The notes beneath the pieces were generated by a model. That model was given only the letters and a program-made list of their open reading frames with translations. It was not told where the DNA came from and did no database searches. A stretch of DNA of 64,000 nucleotides from Umbilicaria muhlenbergii (lineage: Eukaryota; Ascomycota; Lecanoromycetes; Umbilicariales; Umbilicariaceae): positions 1,164,291-1,228,290 of the forward strand of contig KK106985.1 in assembly GCA_000611775.1 (NCBI GenBank). The letters run 5' to 3'. Below are positions 48,333-60,121 of this stretch, one piece after another. Each line of letters starts with the position of its first letter. Position 1 is the first letter of the stretch. A program made the position numbers and the translations under genes.

Positions 48333-49714
48333 ATTAGCACTTCGATGAAACTGTTAGAACGTTTATGGTTGCACTTTGACGATCTCAAGGACTATAATGA
48401 CTCTCCAGAGGGGTGTTGGAGAGAGCACGATGGGGTAATGGGTGATGTGGAAGAAGGATAAAGTCCAGGAGCTTGAAAGCAGTGTGACGGTGTATATAAT
48501 CCGCGATGGAAAACACACAAAACGGGCGACCCCTACGCATTCCATAAATAGAAGTGTCAAAGCCAAAAATATGCATGCCAACACCTCCTGAAGAACAACG
48601 CCATCGTATGGAACAGCCCAGGAAAGCTTCTAGCGACCTCCCACAACCCAAGCACCAAATAAACAGAGTATTGGTATAAGTATGCGCGTATAAAGACCAA
48701 AAAGGTAGAAAGCCCGCTGCGAACACAGCCTAGGTCTACCGACCTAAAGAAGAAAGGGCTACGCATATAGGCAAAACAACAACTCGCGATCCACATGCCC
48801 ATGCCAAAAATGGCGTCAACTGAAAAACACATCAATGCACGACATGTGTAAGAGAATCACCAGCGGAGGCTTTGATGGGTAGGTCTTAGACTTTTAGAGG
48901 AAAAGCTTCACGGAACTCTGAAAACGATTGAGGGCATTCAACCCCCCCAGCTCCCTCTCTCCTCAAGAACAAGCACAGCCCCACCCGCACTCGAAGGTGC
49001 GGCCTCCTCTTCCCTCACAACAGTCAAGGTGAATAGTGTAAGTTCAATCAAGGTTCGAGAAGGCCTGGGTCCTCTTATAATGTTCAGTCCCGTCTCGACA
49101 GGAGTCACAGGGGCAATCTTTCCAACATCGAAAAGACGGGAAGCTACAGGCATTAAAACACCATTACCCGCAGGAGTATTGCGGACATGTCCCATGATCC
49201 GTTCGTAGCATTGGAAGCGCAGTTTCAAAGCGCAAGGACGGGTGCTGATATGCTGTTTGCGTACCTTACACGGACAGAGACATGAAGTCGAATGACGGTT
49301 TTACGCTAATCCCAAAAGAGCCGCCCAAGGGCACGCAACTGCGTGGCTCACAATTTCACCAACTAAGGTAGCTACCTTCCTCCACCTACGATCAACGGTT
49401 CAAAGAGAAGAAAGTATAGATCTTCTAAAGCTCGTATTGCATTCCCAGCTAAAAAACTCCCTATCTAGCGCACCCGACCCGTGGCTATTCTAGCCCTTGC
49501 TCCCCATGTGTGCCCGCCGATCATAAAAGCACGACGTCAAGACCGGAACACCAAATGAGGGGAGCCTTTTCGCAAGCGGGCGGCGCCACATAGCACTTGG
49601 GAGCGCCAGATGGGACTCAAAAGCACTCTCATGCCAAATCCACACCAACAACACCAATCCGATCCAACCAAACGAGCGTGCGTGACGAGCGCCAAAGCCA
49701 CCAAAGACCATTCT
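48333..49714. other. intergenic, no supported gene
   Basis: The upstream region of the gene A paralogue and downstream region of the bZIP gene. Overlapping minus-strand frames at 48363-48835 and a 96-codon frame at 49228-48938 have no recognisable domain or intron pattern. A C-rich tract lies near 48940. Confidence 0.5.
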
Positions 49715-51844
49715 CTACACCTTCGCTTCCTTGGCCGCACGACCCAGTATCTCATTGACGTCCTTCTCGTCAATGCCAGCACCAGCCTCGTGGCATTTCG
49801 CTTTAGCCTTCAACTCAGAGCACAGGGAGTCGATATCTAGATTGGCACCGCCCTGATCCTTTTCGAACGTTTGGACGCGGTCCCTGAAGAGGAAGAACAT
49901 GATCAGCCAGTGGAAACGTAGCGGTCTCGATGTGTTTGAGGGCATACCATAGCTGCGTGCAGTTTAGGAGTTTCCTAGGCTGTTCAGAAACCGGCACCAC
50001 ATCATCGTTGCCGTTCTTCTGGTTCTCTACCTCCTGCATCAGGTCGCGCTTTGGTGCCGGAGTCACGATATCACCAGTGTTGAAAGGGCTGGTAAAGTCC
50101 TGGATTGGGAAGGCATCGCTAAAGAACCCTCCGAATTCGCCGTTCAGGATGTTGTCCTGGGGATCGCGATAGTCTCCAAAGAGTTCGGGGTCGAACTGTC
50201 CTCCGTTTTGCTGCGCCATCCAATCGATGCCATTGAAGTCACTCAGCAGCGACTTGGCACCTGGACCTAGAGAATGTCAGTATTTGAATAGATAAGGCAG
50301 CTGTAATGTACTAGTTCCTGCAGGTTGTTACTGGGTACACTTCAGAATGTTGTCCTACCTTGATTGCCTTGATGAATCCACTCCTCGTCGATCGTGTTCA
50401 ACCCACTATCGCTTGCCTTGCGAATATCGGGTGTTTGACAACTTGGTTCAGGAGATGTATCACATGAGGAGTGAAGCCCATTATGTGACATCGATGAAGC
50501 GGACGGGGATGTGGTGAGCGATGCCGACGATCCGCCATTCATGTTCGGTGTGTGGCCAGAACTATCGGTACTATTCTGCTTGATCGGGCTGGCCCTCATG
50601 TTACCTTTGTCGTAAGACAAGTAGTCAGTAGAGTTGCTGCGGCTGGCGCTCTCCAGAATGGATGGACTGAACAAGCCGCTGAGCCCCTCGACACCATTTG
50701 CCGTAGCACTATTGGCATGGGTTTGCGCAACAGCCCCAGAATCTGCCATGGAAACCGGTGGAGTCCCAATTTGTTGGGCCAAGCCTTGTAGACTTCTGTT
50801 GTTCACAACCCCTCTGTTAACAGCGCTGCGTTGATCGTATGATCCCGTATCTGCCACCGGCTGCATCGGAGAGTAGGTCTCTGCAGGGGAGCGGTCTTTC
50901 GCACGAGCCCCGTTGTTGAACGTATGCGACCCTGCAGTAGTCCCAAAAACTGGAAATTCGAATTGAAAGTCATCGTTGCTGCTGCTGTTGTAGCTCTTCC
51001 TGACTAATCCAGAGGTGATACCAACACTCGACGGCGGCGACCGACCAAGTCCGTTTCCGTTCAGCGAAAGCCGTTTACGGTATTCTTGGACTTCAGTCTG
51101 CAGCTGGTCAACTTGTGCGCGAAGGACACCATTTTCGTGGTTCGCAGATTCAGAGGCTTTCTCAAGGTCTTCAACCTTGGTCTCGAGCTCCTTCAGGTGC
51201 CGCTCTTTGCGTTCACGGAAAGCTCGCTGAGCTGCACGGTTTTGAGCCTTGCGTTTCTGCGAATTTGTTAGCGCTAAGATTGAGGATTGATGGTCGCATT
51301 GAGGGCTCACCGAAGTAGGTTCCGAAGTTAATGGCTTGCGACCAGGCTTCTTCGCAGTCCTCTCCTCACCTTCCCTCCGCTTACCCCCGCCGCCATCTTC
51401 GTCATCGTGATCCTCTCCATGCCCTTTTCTTTTCTCATGCAGTTCGCCGTCGTCCTCATTTCCTGACATGCCTGGCAGATTTCCGATCATTTGATCGCCG
51501 TTGTTATCCCACTCGAAATTGCCATCATCCAAGTCGTAATCAAGGAACGGGCTGTCATCAAACCCTATGGTACCGAGTGTTCCAGACCCCGGAACTTGTT
51601 CGATAGGTGATTCATATATCTCATGGTTGATCACACCTGTGCCGTTGAGCTGTGTGGATCGATCGCTGTTCGAGCGCGGAGCGCTCGGCTTCGTAACATT
51701 CGTGGCAGATACCGGGTAAGATTGATATCTACTCCGCCCACCACTGCTATTCGATGATAGAGCGGTCCGCAGGAGTTGCTGCTGGTCCGGTGAAAGGTAG
51801 AGATCCGGGTTGAAGGTCGTATCTTGTGCGGATTTGGTGGCCAT
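49715..51844 (-). CDS. Yap1/AP-1-like bZIP transcription factor (redox sensor)
   Basis: Four exons: 51844-51311, 51256-50359, 50266-49948 and 49883-49715. They sum to 1920 nt, giving 639 residues in one frame. The introns (54, 92 and 64 bp) all have GT-AG ends. Residues around 165-240 hold KKPGRKPLTSEPTS, then the basic region KRKAQNRAAQRAFRERKERH and a leucine zipper. A first cysteine cluster (SSCDTSPEPSCQTP) lies near the end of exon 2. The C-terminal cysteine-rich domain carries LNCTQLWDRVQTFEK, SLCSELKAKAKC and DEKDVNEIL, the Yap1 nuclear-export/oxidation switch. Known Yap1 proteins activate thioredoxin, glutathione and efflux genes when disulfides between these clusters block export. The first intron has a length divisible by three and no stop, so retention would insert 18 residues just before the basic region. 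Confidence 0.95.
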
Positions 51845-53308
51845 TGTAGCTCGGCGTCGTAGGTTGAGCCCTGGACTCGGGGTCTGCGACAGCGGATTGT
51901 CAGCGAGTGTTGGTGTCAGTGTCGTTGTGGAAATGGCACTGGAACACGATTGAGTTTGACCAATGTCCCTCAGATTGGGAAGCGAGTACAGTGCGGCTCA
52001 CGGCGAAATATCGTGCCGAGTTGCAAGGTGGGCTCGATGAGGCGCGCTCAGCTCGAACACAGAGACGCAGTGCAGATTCGCGAAGAGTCCGCGATGGTGT
52101 CGTCTGCTTGGTCAGTTCGTGAACGTCGAGATGGCGATGGCGGTGACAGCGATGGTGATGATTAAGGTATTGAGGTGGAAAGAAAGTGCAGCGATGTGGA
52201 TGACGGACGTGGGTTGATTGCGGGACCCTGCTTCTGAGCTAAGAAAGCCAAAATCCGGGCCTAGACCGATTTCACTGGAGAAGCGCAATCGCGCAATGGC
52301 GCCTGCACGGAACGTGGGCGGAGGAAGGTCAGCTCTCGCGGTATGCAACGGCTGGGAGGAAGAAGAACCTAAGGTGACGGCTGATCGAGGGCATGGGCAC
52401 CGAGTCGAACGGAAGATGGATTGCAGAATCGATAAGGGTGCACGACAGGTACAGTCACGGTCCAGGGCGAAGGCGGAGTCGAAGATCAACGACCCGGCAC
52501 GGGATGGATGGCGACGTAGCTGGCGATGTGGGGTGGCAGCCTAATCCGAGTGATCAGGTTCGCAGGCTGCGAGTACCAGTACAGCTACGAGTCCGACACA
52601 GCCGGTACTGTGGAATTGCACTGTGAAACTGCACCGAGGGTCAATCTGCAAGTCGGACAACCTTAAGGCCGTACTCCGTCCCCCCGTCTTCTCCCTGCCC
52701 AAGTACTTTCCTACCACGAGCAGCGACGTGCTTCCATGCAAGCCACAGAGAAGGCCTGATATGCGGTGAGGGCCCGTGAGTTGGGCAGCTTGAGCGAATG
52801 AGCGCGCCGGGCGTTTGGGAGACCAATGAAAGGAGGCCAACGAGACGTCGGGTCAGACTCTGTGTCGAGCTGCTGATTACGCAGGGTGCGACCGGAGGGG
52901 AGAGATATGAGCAAGTGCTCGATCGAGTTAGACCGGGCGGCATGGTGGGCTCCCGTGGCTCCTACCGCGGCATTATAAATCAACTGAAAAAGCGGCAAGT
53001 CGTTTTCCAAGCTAGCCTAGGCTGGAGTAGTGCTTCTTCGCTTTAACAAGCCTGCCAAGCGCATGCTGGAAGCGAATACCGTAGCCTTACGCGGAAGTGG
53101 ATCACCTCCTACCAGCCGACTACTTCGTACGGTCTTGTGCCTATTCAATCACATCCACCGCAAACCCTCTTCATACTGTCTCTACTCCGCATTCTCCTTA
53201 CGCGTTAGACAGGCATCCTCCCTCGTCGTTACCAGTCGCTTTTGTACAGGTCCTACAGGATACATTGTTCGGTCTGAGGGCGGCCCAATACACCTTTCGA
53301 GACACGAT
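51845..53308. promoter_or_regulatory. divergent intergenic region between the bZIP and SPF30-like genes
   Basis: A 1.46-kb region shared by two divergently transcribed genes, so both promoters and 5' UTRs must lie here. It has ordinary base composition. Short frames on both strands lack domains. I see no repeat or RNA gene and no specific operator I can name. Confidence 0.6.
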
Positions 53309-54340
53309 ATGAGCAACGAACGGGATAGAGAGGTGGCAGCGCTGCAGGCGGAATTGAAAGAATACAAACTGCAGGTAGCATACCCACCTTGCCCCACTGC
53401 TTGGATCGTTGCTAACGGTGTTTATCTCGGCTAGCTTGAGACCATACAGTCAGCCCTACAAGCTGACCCGGAGAATGCTGAGCTGAAGAATATCAAGACT
53501 GATCTTGAAGAAGTCATTACCCTCACCGAAACCGCGATCGCAGAGCTAAAGCCAGCATCAGCATCAGCACCGACCACGACCAAGAAACTCTCGCCCCCAC
53601 CGGTGAAAGAGAAGTGGTCAAAAGAGAACCACCCAGCTTTCCAGGCCGGCTATCGGAAGCCTGCCGCGCCGCAAAGTCCTGTCGAGGAGCCTCAAAAACC
53701 TTCGTCGTTCTCGGTGAACGACAATGTCCTCGCCAAGTGGGTCTCAGGAGACAAGGCTTTCTATCCTGCCAGAATCACATCCATCACAGGCTCCTCCAGC
53801 AAGCCGGTCTATATCGTTACCTTCAAATCATATGCCACCACTGAGACACTCTCAGCTCATGACATAAAACCGATTTCAACCGACTCCAAGAAACGGAAGG
53901 CTGATGGCACCCCAGGAACACCGACAACCCCAACGCTGCCAGTGAACTCGAGTGTAATATCGGCAGCCGCAGACATCAACCCAGACCTTGCAACTCAGGC
54001 TAAGAGGGAACCTAGCAAGGTCAGCGATGGACCGACCAGACCGGCGAAAGTACCGCGAAAGGTGAAAGCGAACAAAGAACTTGAAGCAGGAAAGAGCAAG
54101 TGGCAGGACTTTACAACCAAGGGGAAGATGGGCAAGGTAGCGAAGAAAGAAAGCATGTTTCGAACGCCGGATGGTGTAAATGCAAGAGGTAAGCTGAGTC
54201 ACCTTTAATACTTGCACCAGGAAAAAACAATAGCTGACATGCGACTAGTTGGCTTCACCGGTTCAGGGCAGCAGATGCGGAAAGACCCAACTAGAAGCCG
54301 ACATATCTATCAACAGGGAGGAGAGGAGGAAGGCCAATAA
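53309..54340 (+). CDS. SPF30/SMNDC1-like Tudor-domain splicing factor
   Basis: Three exons: 53309-53374, 53435-54188 and 54249-54340. They sum to 912 nt, giving 303 residues, with two 60-bp GT-AG introns. The N-terminus (MSNERDREVAALQAELKEYK) is a short coiled coil followed by ETIQSALQADPENAELKNIK, as in SPF30. A Tudor domain lies at about 112-165 (FSVNDNVLAKW, FYPARITSI, VYIVTFKSYATTETL). The C-terminus has KSKWQDFTTKGKMGKVAKKE, a SPDGVN-type segment (RTPDGVNARVGFTGSG) and a final QMRKDPTRSRH tail, all typical of the family. SPF30 binds symmetrically dimethylated Sm proteins and helps tri-snRNP join the spliceosome in the nucleus. The family call is secure; the fungal orthologue's role is inferred. 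Confidence 0.92.
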
Positions 54341-55545
54341 AGGATGGTCGGATAACCATTGTTGGTACAAGTGGCAAGGCTAGATCCTCCATATCCAAAA
54401 GGGCTGCGTGCTTGTGTTGTGTCCGTTGCGCTAACTGATTGGTTGGGTGGACGAGATTCGGTACCCGCTATAGTCGTTCTGTGTGGGTAGCGCCTAGTAT
54501 CAAAGAGCCCAAGACGTCTCGGAATCAACGGCGTTAGCTCTTTTGTCCCCTCCCTGTACACAGGCTAAGAACGGTTGAATAGGTTTCCGGGATTAGCATT
54601 CGATACCTTGCTTTATGTTCAAGGGTATAGCTCCCATTGGGTTCGAGTTCAAGCGCTAGTCACTGGAAATACATCTCAGTTCTAAATTTTCTATGGATAT
54701 GAGGCAGCTACAGAGATGTACTCAGACTCCAGTCCATCTCACTGAGTTGAATTTGGACAGTCCCTGGTGATCATTGTATTTGCATGCCCTCGCCTACCTC
54801 GATCTGGCGGTACTTGCACGCTTGAGACCAGAGTAGCTACGAGGAATTCTACCTTACACTTCACGTGGATGCGGCCGGTATCCATAGGTGCCCTCTTGCA
54901 TCCATGCGTTCTTCCCGAGACCAAGGTTTACTTCTTCCTCCGATATGGTCGCTTCTGCAGGCTTCCTGATGCATGACCAAGTGTCTGTGAACGACGCTCA
55001 TTGCAATGCCTAGCCATGGTTGCCAACTTCATTGTGTATCTCTTGTACATGAATTTTGATTGTAGCAGTAGCTGGATATGGATGTTCGAGACGTGGGACA
55101 TGGAGCACTTGAAATGTTGATAACACGATAATGTGCATCAACCTGAGCAGCGTTATCAGGGAAAGCCTCCACCAAGGCCAATGGCTTACAGTATGTCGAT
55201 TATTCATGTTGCTGCGAAGTTCCTATATCCGCATTACTTCGATCAGGCGATTTCAAAGACTATTACAGCTTGTCTAGGCGGTTCCACCAGGTTCTGCAAT
55301 TTTAGCAGTAGCCATACAGTGCAGAAACCCTTCACCATTTCTCCTCAAGAACAGCATTCTTACAGAAGCGCGATTGAGCGGGCCTATTCTAGTGCTTGGC
55401 CTTACAGCATGTCACGACCACGTTTCAATTATCTCGAAGCCAATTTTGCTCACTGGATAGTTCCAGATGTTGACCACGCAGATTATCTTCTTATTATATA
55501 CGGCGCAAACATTCCTCTCTGTTTCACTTTGCAACTAAGGTCGAG
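54341..55545. other. intergenic, no supported gene
   Basis: 3' flank of the SPF30-like gene and 5' flank of the Myb-like gene. A 206-codon open frame at 55133-55753 overlaps the first exon of the Myb-like gene in another frame and has no recognisable domain, so I treat it as chance. Confidence 0.55.
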
Positions 55546-57448
55546 ATGTCTGACACAGGCCTTGAAACCTGCCCAAGCAGCTCAAAACCCCCTACCAGAC
55601 CTCGGATTCCCGCAAAGCTGCCATGGACGATGCGTAACAGAAGATCGGGGCGCCTTGTCAGAGCTCATAGACTATCGTCCAAATTACGGAAGAGAGAGGT
55701 ATGAAAGTCGTCCACCATGCTATTGGGGTGGGCAGCTGAATATACAAATATAGCGCGACGAACGAGAAGGAATCCGTATATCAAGCCGCAATAAAGATGT
55801 GGAGGCAGCTCGTGAACATTTGGAAGGGACTCAATCCCAAGCGCAGCTCCCGAAAAGTCCATTCTCGTTTACCACGACAGTCAGAGTCGCGTTCGATGCT
55901 CCGGACGAACAAGAAAGTGACTCGAATGCCGTAGAAGAGTATACGGCGGAGGACGGCGCTGCAATTTTTGAGGACTCACCTTCCGCGTTAGAGGGATCTC
56001 CAAAGTGTCGTTCTGAAGAGGCAATACCGAACCGGCGTCACAGTGACCTGGGGAAGACGTGGACGGAGGATGAAGATAAGATTGTTATTGACGCTCGTGG
56101 ACAAGGTTGGACAATCACTCGTATCAACGAAGAACTCCTTCCACAGGGTAGCTTTTGGGCTTTGCGAAGTCGCATAGCTTTTCTCAGGCCTCAGTCTGGT
56201 GCGGGCAATAAAGCTGCTAAGTCTTCGCCTTCCACCGGCTCCTGTCCTGGTAAAGGGGCGTTCCAGCAGGCTCTATCGGGGGAATTGACGACGGAGACGC
56301 AACCAAATCAACCCGCGCTACGTCTTTGGCCGGCGCCACGTCTGTGGACCCCGTTGGAAGACGAAGTCTTATTAAATGCCCGTGGGAAAGATTGGAAATA
56401 TAGCCGCATCCAGAGTGAATTATTTCCGCAGCGCACTTATCGAGCCGTCCAAAGCCGTTGGCATAAACTCCTTAAAAGGTCCAGGGACGCTCATGGAATG
56501 TTTTCTCCCTCTGCAAATTCGCCGTCCAATAAAGAAGGTCCTCTGAATCTACCGTTGGAAGAAACATCAGTTGATCCATCTCTGGGGTCTCGTGAGTCAT
56601 ATCCTTGGACGAGGTCAGAGGATCACGCCCTTACCACGGCTTTCAATCAAGGTTTGCCAATCTCACGCATCCACCTAAAGATGTTTCCACATCGTAACTA
56701 TTCTTCTGTTGTTGGTCGTTTGGGGATCCTTCGCTATCAGCCCATGAAGGCCAGTGATAATCCTAAGCCTTCCCCTTCCTGCGCCCCAATCCCCGCTGCC
56801 AAAGGATTCCCGAGTTTTCCAGCAACAGACGCAAAAGCGGAGACGACCTTATACTCACCAGGGCGACAACGTTGGACGGATGAGGAAGATAGGAATTTGG
56901 TTCAGGCGCGTAATCAAAATTGGTCGTACCAACGCACTGGAGAAAGGCTCCTTCCGGATCGGAGTGTTACCACTATAGCACGTCGTCTTCGAACCCTTCG
57001 CGAACGGAGAGCCAAGGTCGGTAAGAATGACAAGCTTTGTTGTAGCAGCTATGGGGCTGCTGTGGAGAATGACGCAGTCGACGACGAAGAGTTTCTCCCC
57101 TTGCCGAAAGAAGGAGACCTCAAGAAGATTAAGAAAGAGAAACTGGAGGAGTATGACTACATGGCGCAAGAAGGGAAAGATCGCAAGGATTGTCCAGGCA
57201 TTGTACGAGGAGACAAGGAGGAAGCCGGCAAGGGGAGTGCCAGCTTGGCCGAAGGAAATTATATCGTCGCCAACAACGGGGATCTTGGCATGCTTCAAGA
57301 AGAGGCGGAAGACATGGATATGGTGGTGGACGACGAAGATATCCCTCACTTGGTCAGCAAAGACGAGGAGGAAGTCAGGGATCATATCCTTGAAGACGCA
57401 GAGGAAGACTCTGAGGATGAAGCGGCATGGGAGTACGAAGTGGCATGA
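55546..57448 (+). CDS. protein with four Myb/SANT-like repeats and an acidic tail
   Basis: Exon 1 is 55546-55698 and exon 2 is 55754-57448, with a 55-bp GT-AG intron; together they encode 615 residues. Exon 2 has no usable ATG near its start but an open frame back to a TAG that forms the intron's acceptor. The upstream ATG at 55546 (MSDTGLETCPSSSKPPTRPR) joins it in frame. Four repeats start near residues 153, 247, 334 and 423: WTEDEDKIVIDARGQGW, WTPLEDEVLLNARGKDW, WTRSEDHALTTAFNQGL and WTDEEDRNLVQARNQNW. Each ends with a helix of the type SRWHKLL or RLRTLR. A lysine-rich segment and a long acidic C-terminus follow. Such repeats usually bind DNA or chromatin in the nucleus. I cannot name an orthologue. 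The third repeat has lost the second conserved tryptophan. Confidence 0.85.
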
Positions 57449-57940
57449 GAGTACGACTGCGATGACTCCTGACGGAGTTGTTATTATGAGATTGTGGAAT
57501 GTAAAGGGAGACTTGTGGGCGTTGTTCGATTAGAGGTATGGGATGTATCATCAACTTGTATTGCTGGCGAAGCAGGACACGAGGGGCTCCCTGGCGTTCT
57601 GGCTGTGAATGATAGCTTGCCTCCCTTACCCTCAACGTACGTTGTGGATGTGAATCTCATGATTGATGTAGCATGCTTTGGAAAGTGCTCTTCACCTGTC
57701 TACATGTAGCTATTCTCTTTGTTCGGGGATGCAGGCCGTGAATGCATGCCTTCTCTCCTCTTGCCCTCCTCCGCTAATTTTGCTCTTTCGTCGGAGACCG
57801 AAGGGTTGCAGACCCTTCATTACAGGAGAATTATGGCAAAGCAGTGATGAGGGGATCTAGGATGATTTGGATGAGCTCTCGTAGCGTTCTGTAGAGCTAA
57901 TCATGAAAGACTTACCAAGGCTTCTCAGTGATCATTGAAC
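57449..57940. other. 3' flank of the Myb-like gene
   Basis: No gene supported; probably 3' UTR and spacer. Confidence 0.5.
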
Positions 57941-58225
57941 CAGTGTTCTGAAACCACCCCCCCAACCCCCCGCAAGGGTCTCCGGGGGGGGTGGCTAAGG
58001 GGCCCCCTAGCGCTAGTACAGATAAAGTAGGGTGATCAAGATGGTGACGGGCGTGCCCTGCCGCGCTAGAACAAATATGGTAAGATGTTCAAGACGGGGA
58101 GGAGGAGTGCCCCTCAGCGTTAGTACAGATACAGTAGGGTGTCCGCTTCTCCCCCTCCTCAGCAGCCTCCGTGAAAGCCTTGGCGGGGGGCCCCGGGGGA
58201 TCATGGGAGGGTGTTCGGAACACTG
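57941..58225. mobile_element. hAT-derived MITE (285 bp)
   Basis: Terminal inverted repeats CAGTGTTCTGAAACC and GTGTTCGGAACACTG bound a sequence with no coding capacity. Its right end (CAGCAGCCTCCGTGAAAGCC, then a GC-rich palindrome) matches the right end of the hAT element at 45587. Three subterminal units of the form CGCTAGTACAGATAAAGTAG lie at about 58011, 58065 and 58119, as in the left end of that hAT. No clean 8-bp target duplication is visible. Confidence 0.8.
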
Positions 58226-59706
58226 GCCGACGAAGGCCAATCTGTGTCACGTGTCGAACGCAAGGGGGGATATCCATGGAGCGGAAGGGTGTTGTCACAA
58301 AGGACAGCCAGAGTTCCGGTTAGAAAAGGAACGCCATCGTGCGTTCCTCGCCGCTCTTCCGCAGCATTTTTCACGTCTGGGCATCAAGACGCCAAAGCCA
58401 GATCTGTACCACAGAACAGTGTAAGACAGAGTGCTTGTTGATGTCTTGAGCTTCATGAAGGTTATGCATCGAGCAACACCAGCCGGTGTTCTGCAATAGC
58501 AACACTCGCGGAGTTAACATCCCCAGCGGCATATAAAATGATGTTATTTCTACGTTCCTATGAGTAGGAGGCGCTCCGGGGCTCTTTCCTGGAATGCTTC
58601 AGAAGGCCTCAAGCTGATTCTTCAGGATACGAAAGGCATCTCGCACGATACTGAAGTGTAATGCTTTGACGAACTTCCCACGTCAATGCATAAACTACTG
58701 CAATCTATTTCTCTGAAGCACAACGGTCTTTCATCGCAGCCATTTATGATGCCCGAAAGCAGCAGTAATTAGAGGGACCTACCAATTGCCATTTACCACT
58801 ATCATATTATCTGCTGAACTCCTCAACACACATCATGTCTCATAAGTCCGACCGCGCTCACGACGCTACCACCGCCGGCACGCAGACAGCACCACGCAGA
58901 CAGCACCACGCAGACAGCACCTCCGTAGCCTCATCGAGCCACTTTCAAGTATTCGGACCGTATCGAAGACGCCATCTCTCTGATCAGCCAATTCACCCAC
59001 TAAACCGAAGGTTAGGATAGAGCCCTAAACATCATAACCGCTCGCGTCGCTGAGCTCCGCTAGAGCCAGAGTCGACTTGTGACTGCTCCTGGCGCCCGCT
59101 TTTCTCCCACTTCCCAACGGAACGCGCGTCTCTTCAGAACCTGGGGTCCGGACTCCCGGGACCCGTGTTCAATGACAAGGTTCATAGCGAGCATCGAGTC
59201 TGTTCACTAGCATGCAAAACACACCGCAAGCTCTGATCAAGATCTCTTTCGTCACCTCCACTGGGATAGAGTTGCACGGCGAACAACCTCGAGACCTTGA
59301 CCAGAAAATATCTTAGATCGAGGTTTTGAGTAGGGCATGATTTGAACAAGGGTTCAGTGTTCATTCAGTGTTTCGTGAGATGTGATATGAAGACTCCGTA
59401 GATGTATCTGTTTCTTTACCGTTTGCTGTTCATGTAAGAGACTACAGATGTCCGGTTACTGAGCTGCAGTTATGGAATATTGACTGGGACGTACATCGCT
59501 ATTCAGTTTCTGGGAGCATCTAATCTAATGATGAGAAAATTCCCTGGTCTATTCCCCGTGATGGCACTACAAACAGTGTGCTCGGAATTTCTGGAGTGAT
59601 GAGCCTGGCTTTAAAAGACTCTTGTATGGCACAGCAGGTTCAGGAGGAGCGAAAAGTGCTAGAGATTGTTCATGAGCGAGAAATTCAAAATATCATACAA
59701 GAAGCC
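58226..59706. other. intergenic, no supported gene
   Basis: A plus-strand frame just after the MITE (about 58310-58424, with EKERHRAFLAALPQHFSRLG) looks protein-like but has no start or continuation I can defend. Another frame at 58835-59020 includes a short tandem repeat of CACGCAGACAGCAC (about 58877-58921). Neither has a recognisable domain. Confidence 0.45.
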
Positions 59707-59816
59707 AGTGTTCCGAACCACCCCCCCCATGACCCCCCCGGGGGGTTGGGGGGAGGCCCCTCAACACCCACCCCCGAGACCCTTGGGGGTGGTGGGTGGG
59801 GTTGTTTCGGAACACT
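59707..59816. mobile_element. short hAT-type MITE (110 bp)
   Basis: AGTGTTCCGAACC at the left and GTTTCGGAACACT at the right form the inverted termini. The 10-bp direct repeat ACAAGAAGCC flanks both sides (59697-59706, 59817-59826), containing the expected 8-bp hAT duplication. The interior is almost entirely C-runs and G-runs that can pair with each other. It shares its termini with the hAT at 8711-45587. Confidence 0.85.
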
Positions 59817-59826
59817 ACAAGAAGCC

Positions 59827-60121
59827 TCCATGTCCCCATTGATATGTACTATATATAGTAGAGGAGAGACCTTTCAGTAAAGGAAAGCCTAGGTCTAGTC
59901 CTTGTTTGTGCCCTCCTCCGACCATGGTCCTTTATGACTGTACGTACGTCCTTCGTAGTGTTGTTCTCATGTACACTGTGATTGTTTGAGGTAGTGGCGT
60001 CTGTAGCGAGGATGTCTGTTTGGGTGATTCTGTTGGGCTTGTGGTTTTTGTTGGCCCAATGTGGTGGCAGCTGTGGGCATCCACGCCACGAGAGTCGACA
60101 TAATTGGCTACCGATGAGATG
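59827..60121. other. intergenic between the MITE and the ubiquitin-like-domain gene
   Basis: Likely 3' flank of the minus-strand gene to the right. No gene seen. Confidence 0.5.

Noticed and set aside
52112-53010. Open frames in the bZIP/SPF30 intergenic region
   Set aside because: Frames are short, overlap on both strands and lack domains or splice continuity; they are best seen as promoter and UTR sequence.
55133-55753. 206-codon plus-strand open frame as a gene
   Set aside because: No recognisable domain, and it overlaps in another frame the first exon of the Myb-like gene, whose splice sites and protein continuity are convincing.
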